Assembly: GCA_903926385.1 (NCBI GenBank)
Contig: CAIYIS010000030.1
Location: 1 to 41,689, forward strand
Direction: 5' to 3'
DNA: 41,689 nucleotides
Source of the DNA: an uncultured Bacteroidota bacterium
GTDB lineage: Bacteria > Bacteroidota > Bacteroidia > 2-12-FULL-35-15
The translations under genes and the position numbers were made by a program. The stretch's first letter is position 1; every line of letters begins with the position of its first letter. The notes below the pieces were generated by a model. The model did no database searches and was not told the origin of the DNA. It saw only the letters and a program-made list of their open reading frames with translations. Positions 39,853-41,689 of this stretch are shown piece by piece.

Positions 39853-41689
39853 TTACCTGCCTATCTTTTTAATCACTTTTCCATCGGAGTAATAAATCAA
39901 TCGCAGTCCATCGTATTCAGGCGAAACAACCTGTCCTAGTGTATTTGTTATTTTTACTACTACCGGAGCACCAGTTGTATTATTAATGGCGATGATGCTG
40001 AACGGAGTTGTTTGTCCGTTGTAATCTACCTGATGAAGTCGGTAGTAATTAACAGCAGCAGGTGGGTTTTTGTCAACAAACTGGTATTCTATCTGAGAAG
40101 TAGAATTTCCGGCACCTTGCACTGTAGCTACAGTTACCCAATACGAAGCATCAGAACTTCTTTTTAAAATAAAATAATCATTATCCGTTTCGGTAGCGGT
40201 TGCCCATTTTATTAAATTGTTCCCATCCGATTGTTTGTCACCTGCGAAATACAACATGTCAATGGGCAATGGAGCGCAGGTTACCGAAGCAGTTCCTCCA
40301 AACACCAGAGGAACTGTAGTTGTCAGTCCACTGTAATTAGTAAAACAAACTACATATTGTTGTCCGGCTGTAACGGCAAGCGGAGTTGTATAATTCCCGG
40401 GATTTCCTCCAACAGGAACAGTTGTTACCATTCCGGTTCCTCCACTGGCCTGGGCATTCCAGTTGCATCGAACTGGAGCTATTGTTCCTCCCGGAAGGAG
40501 AGCACATGTAGCAGAAGTGTAAGGATACATTATCCAATCCGTGAATCCGGTTTGAGTACCCACTCCCATAGTAAATTCCAGATTACCCGAAGCGGATATA
40601 TTAATTAACCACCAGGTAGCATTCAGCTCACCTGCTGCCAAACAACCCGTAGGGTTACCTGTGGTCCCGTATGCCGGAATATCATTGGTGTTTCCAATCC
40701 CCCAAGGAGTAATTGAAAACGTGAAATTGGTACAAATATTATATGCATTAATACAATCGTTCGCTATTGGTGAAACCACACAAATGGCAAATACAAATGT
40801 AGTGGGAGCTCCCGAAAAGTCGTACACTCTTATCCAATATTGAGTACCGGAGCTTAATGTATTCCAGGCAAACGTTTCATTTCCTCCTAGTCCTGTATTA
40901 TTAATACATCCCAGCGAGGTGCCTGCACCACCGCAAGGGTTAGTTGAAAATAATTCATAAACAACATTTAAACCAGCCGAACCATTAACAGTAATGGTTT
41001 GGTTGGCCGATGAGGCAGTAAATGTGTACCACACATCTGATGTAACCGTACCACCACAATTGGCCGGATAAGATTGAGACCCGTTCACCAATGTTCCCGA
41101 TGTAAGTACACAAGAGGAAGATGGAGTTAATGTAATTGCTCCCGAGCAAGGGTCATTAACAGGTGGTGTGGAAACACAAATTGTAAAGGTATTGCAAGCT
41201 GAAGTGCCTGTAAAATCATATACCCTCACCCAATACGTTAATCCTATAGTAAGCCCTGATAATGTCAGCACTTCTGTTCCACCTACACCCTGAGCATTGG
41301 CACAACCAATCGAAGTTCCTCCGCAGGAAGTTGAATAAGCCTGAACCACTACGTTCATAGAAGCACATGGAACCACAGTAACTATATTGGTAGAGGACGT
41401 AGCCACAAAATTATACCAAATATCATCATTAGGGGTTCCACCACAAGTGGCAGGAAAACCTGTAGCAGAAGCTCCTAGCAAACTGCTGTTGGTAACACCT
41501 CCGCAGGCAGCAGGAGCGGCCTGAGTTCCGTATACAAGAAGAGTTGGCCCCGGACAGTTGTCGTTAATAGGTGGAATACGCACACATATAGTGAATGTAG
41601 TATTGGCAGGATATCCTGCTCCAAAATCGTATACACGAATGTAATAAGTTGTGCTGGCTAATAATTGAACCCCTGTGGTAAGCGTAACC
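39853..41689 (-). CDS. Large repetitive secreted protein, 3' part (start beyond right edge)
   Basis: The frame stays open to the right edge; the GTG at 41583 lies inside a repeat and is not the true start, so at least ~611 residues are encoded here. It consists of ~132-136-residue repeats, each beginning N-D-x-C (INDNCPG, VNDPCSG, ANDCINA) and containing DIWYNF/DVWYTF, CGGTSIGC-like cysteine pairs and YWVRVYDF. These look like beta-sandwich modules of adhesin-type T9SS proteins. The C-terminus carries a fibronectin-like stretch (NLIKWATATETDNDYFILKR, VNYYRLHQVDYNG) and a short tail (LGQVVSPEYDGLRLIYYSDG to KKIGR), probably a sorting domain variant. Confidence 0.88.
   Translation of the reverse strand, partial: VTLTTGVQLLASTTYYIRVYDFGAGYPANTTFTICVRIPPINDNCPGPTLLVYGTQAAPAACGGVTNSSLLGASATGFPATCGGTPNDDIWYNFVATSSTNIVTVVPCASMNVVVQAYSTSCGGTSIGCANAQGVGGTEVLTLSGLTIGLTYWVRVYDFTGTSACNTFTICVSTPPVNDPCSGAITLTPSSSCVLTSGTLVNGSQSYPANCGGTVTSDVWYTFTASSANQTITVNGSAGLNVVYELFSTNPCGGAGTSLGCINNTGLGGNETFAWNTLSSGTQYWIRVYDFSGAPTTFVFAICVVSPIANDCINAYNICTNFTFSITPWGIGNTNDIPAYGTTGNPTGCLAAGELNATWWLINISASGNLEFTMGVGTQTGFTDWIMYPYTSATCALLPGGTIAPVRCNWNAQASGGTGMVTTVPVGGNPGNYTTPLAVTAGQQYVVCFTNYSGLTTTVPLVFGGTASVTCAPLPIDMLYFAGDKQSDGNNLIKWATATETDNDYFILKRSSDASYWVTVATVQGAGNSTSQIEYQFVDKNPPAAVNYYRLHQVDYNGQTTPFSIIAINNTTGAPVVVKITNTLGQVVSPEYDGLRLIYYSDGKVIKKIGR

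Overview
The window comes from a low-GC member of the Bacteroidota. Several independent signs agree: secreted proteins with C-terminal type IX secretion (T9SS) sorting domains, exact copies of the Bacteroidota -7 promoter box (TAnnTTTG) in front of many genes, weak or absent Shine-Dalgarno sequences, a futalosine-pathway menaquinone gene, and intergenic palindromes of the kind scattered through environmental Bacteroidota genomes. No rRNA, tRNA, CRISPR array, transposase or integrase was recognised.

Layout. (1) 2-502: the 3' end of a T9SS-secreted protein, then about 540 bp of gene-free palindromes and short repeats bounded by two look-alike hairpins, then a small minus-strand gene. (2) 1809-16439: a tightly packed plus-strand polysaccharide operon of 13 genes. 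It holds five glycosyltransferases (one GT-C membrane type), WecB (UDP-ManNAc), WecE (dTDP-4-amino-4,6-dideoxygalactose), three acyltransferase-3 proteins, an MBOAT acyltransferase with its SGNH partner, and a CysE-type acetyltransferase. No flippase, polymerase or export gene is visible, so the locus may continue elsewhere. (3) 16481-18625: dapA, a TPR lipoprotein, and a small exported protein resembling the C-terminal domain of GldM. (4) 18870-22036: an AT-rich minus-strand accessory block with an orphan membrane protein, an AurF-like diiron oxygenase, a GNAT acetyltransferase and a small barrel-like exported protein. (5) 22408-24352: an orphan 318-residue protein with a 42-bp tandem array, a 168-bp tandem array carrying covarying hairpins, and palindromes in front of it. 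(6) 24386-29434: minus-strand exported proteins (two with T9SS tails, one zinc metallopeptidase), serC, and another exported protein. (7) 29850-32009: three overlapping genes for exported proteins (lipoprotein, unknown exported protein that may be a beta-propeller, CxxC thioredoxin-like) behind a long leader with a perfect palindrome; then an AraC/GyrI-type regulator. (8) 33243-33450: a second, unrelated 42-bp tandem array; then a tandem universal stress protein, mqnE, a divergent OmpR-type response regulator, an AddB-like nuclease, a small ORFan, and the 3' part of a large repetitive secreted protein running off the right edge.

How the genes work together. The operon at 1.8-16.4 kb most likely builds and heavily acylates a surface glycan containing amino sugars. 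The rest is chromosomal housekeeping (lysine/peptidoglycan, serine, menaquinone, DNA repair) mixed with secreted or surface proteins. The parts least explained by known biology are the repeat complex at 23.4-24.3 kb next to the orphan 318-residue gene, the AurF-like oxygenase block, and the exported three-gene operon with its palindrome.
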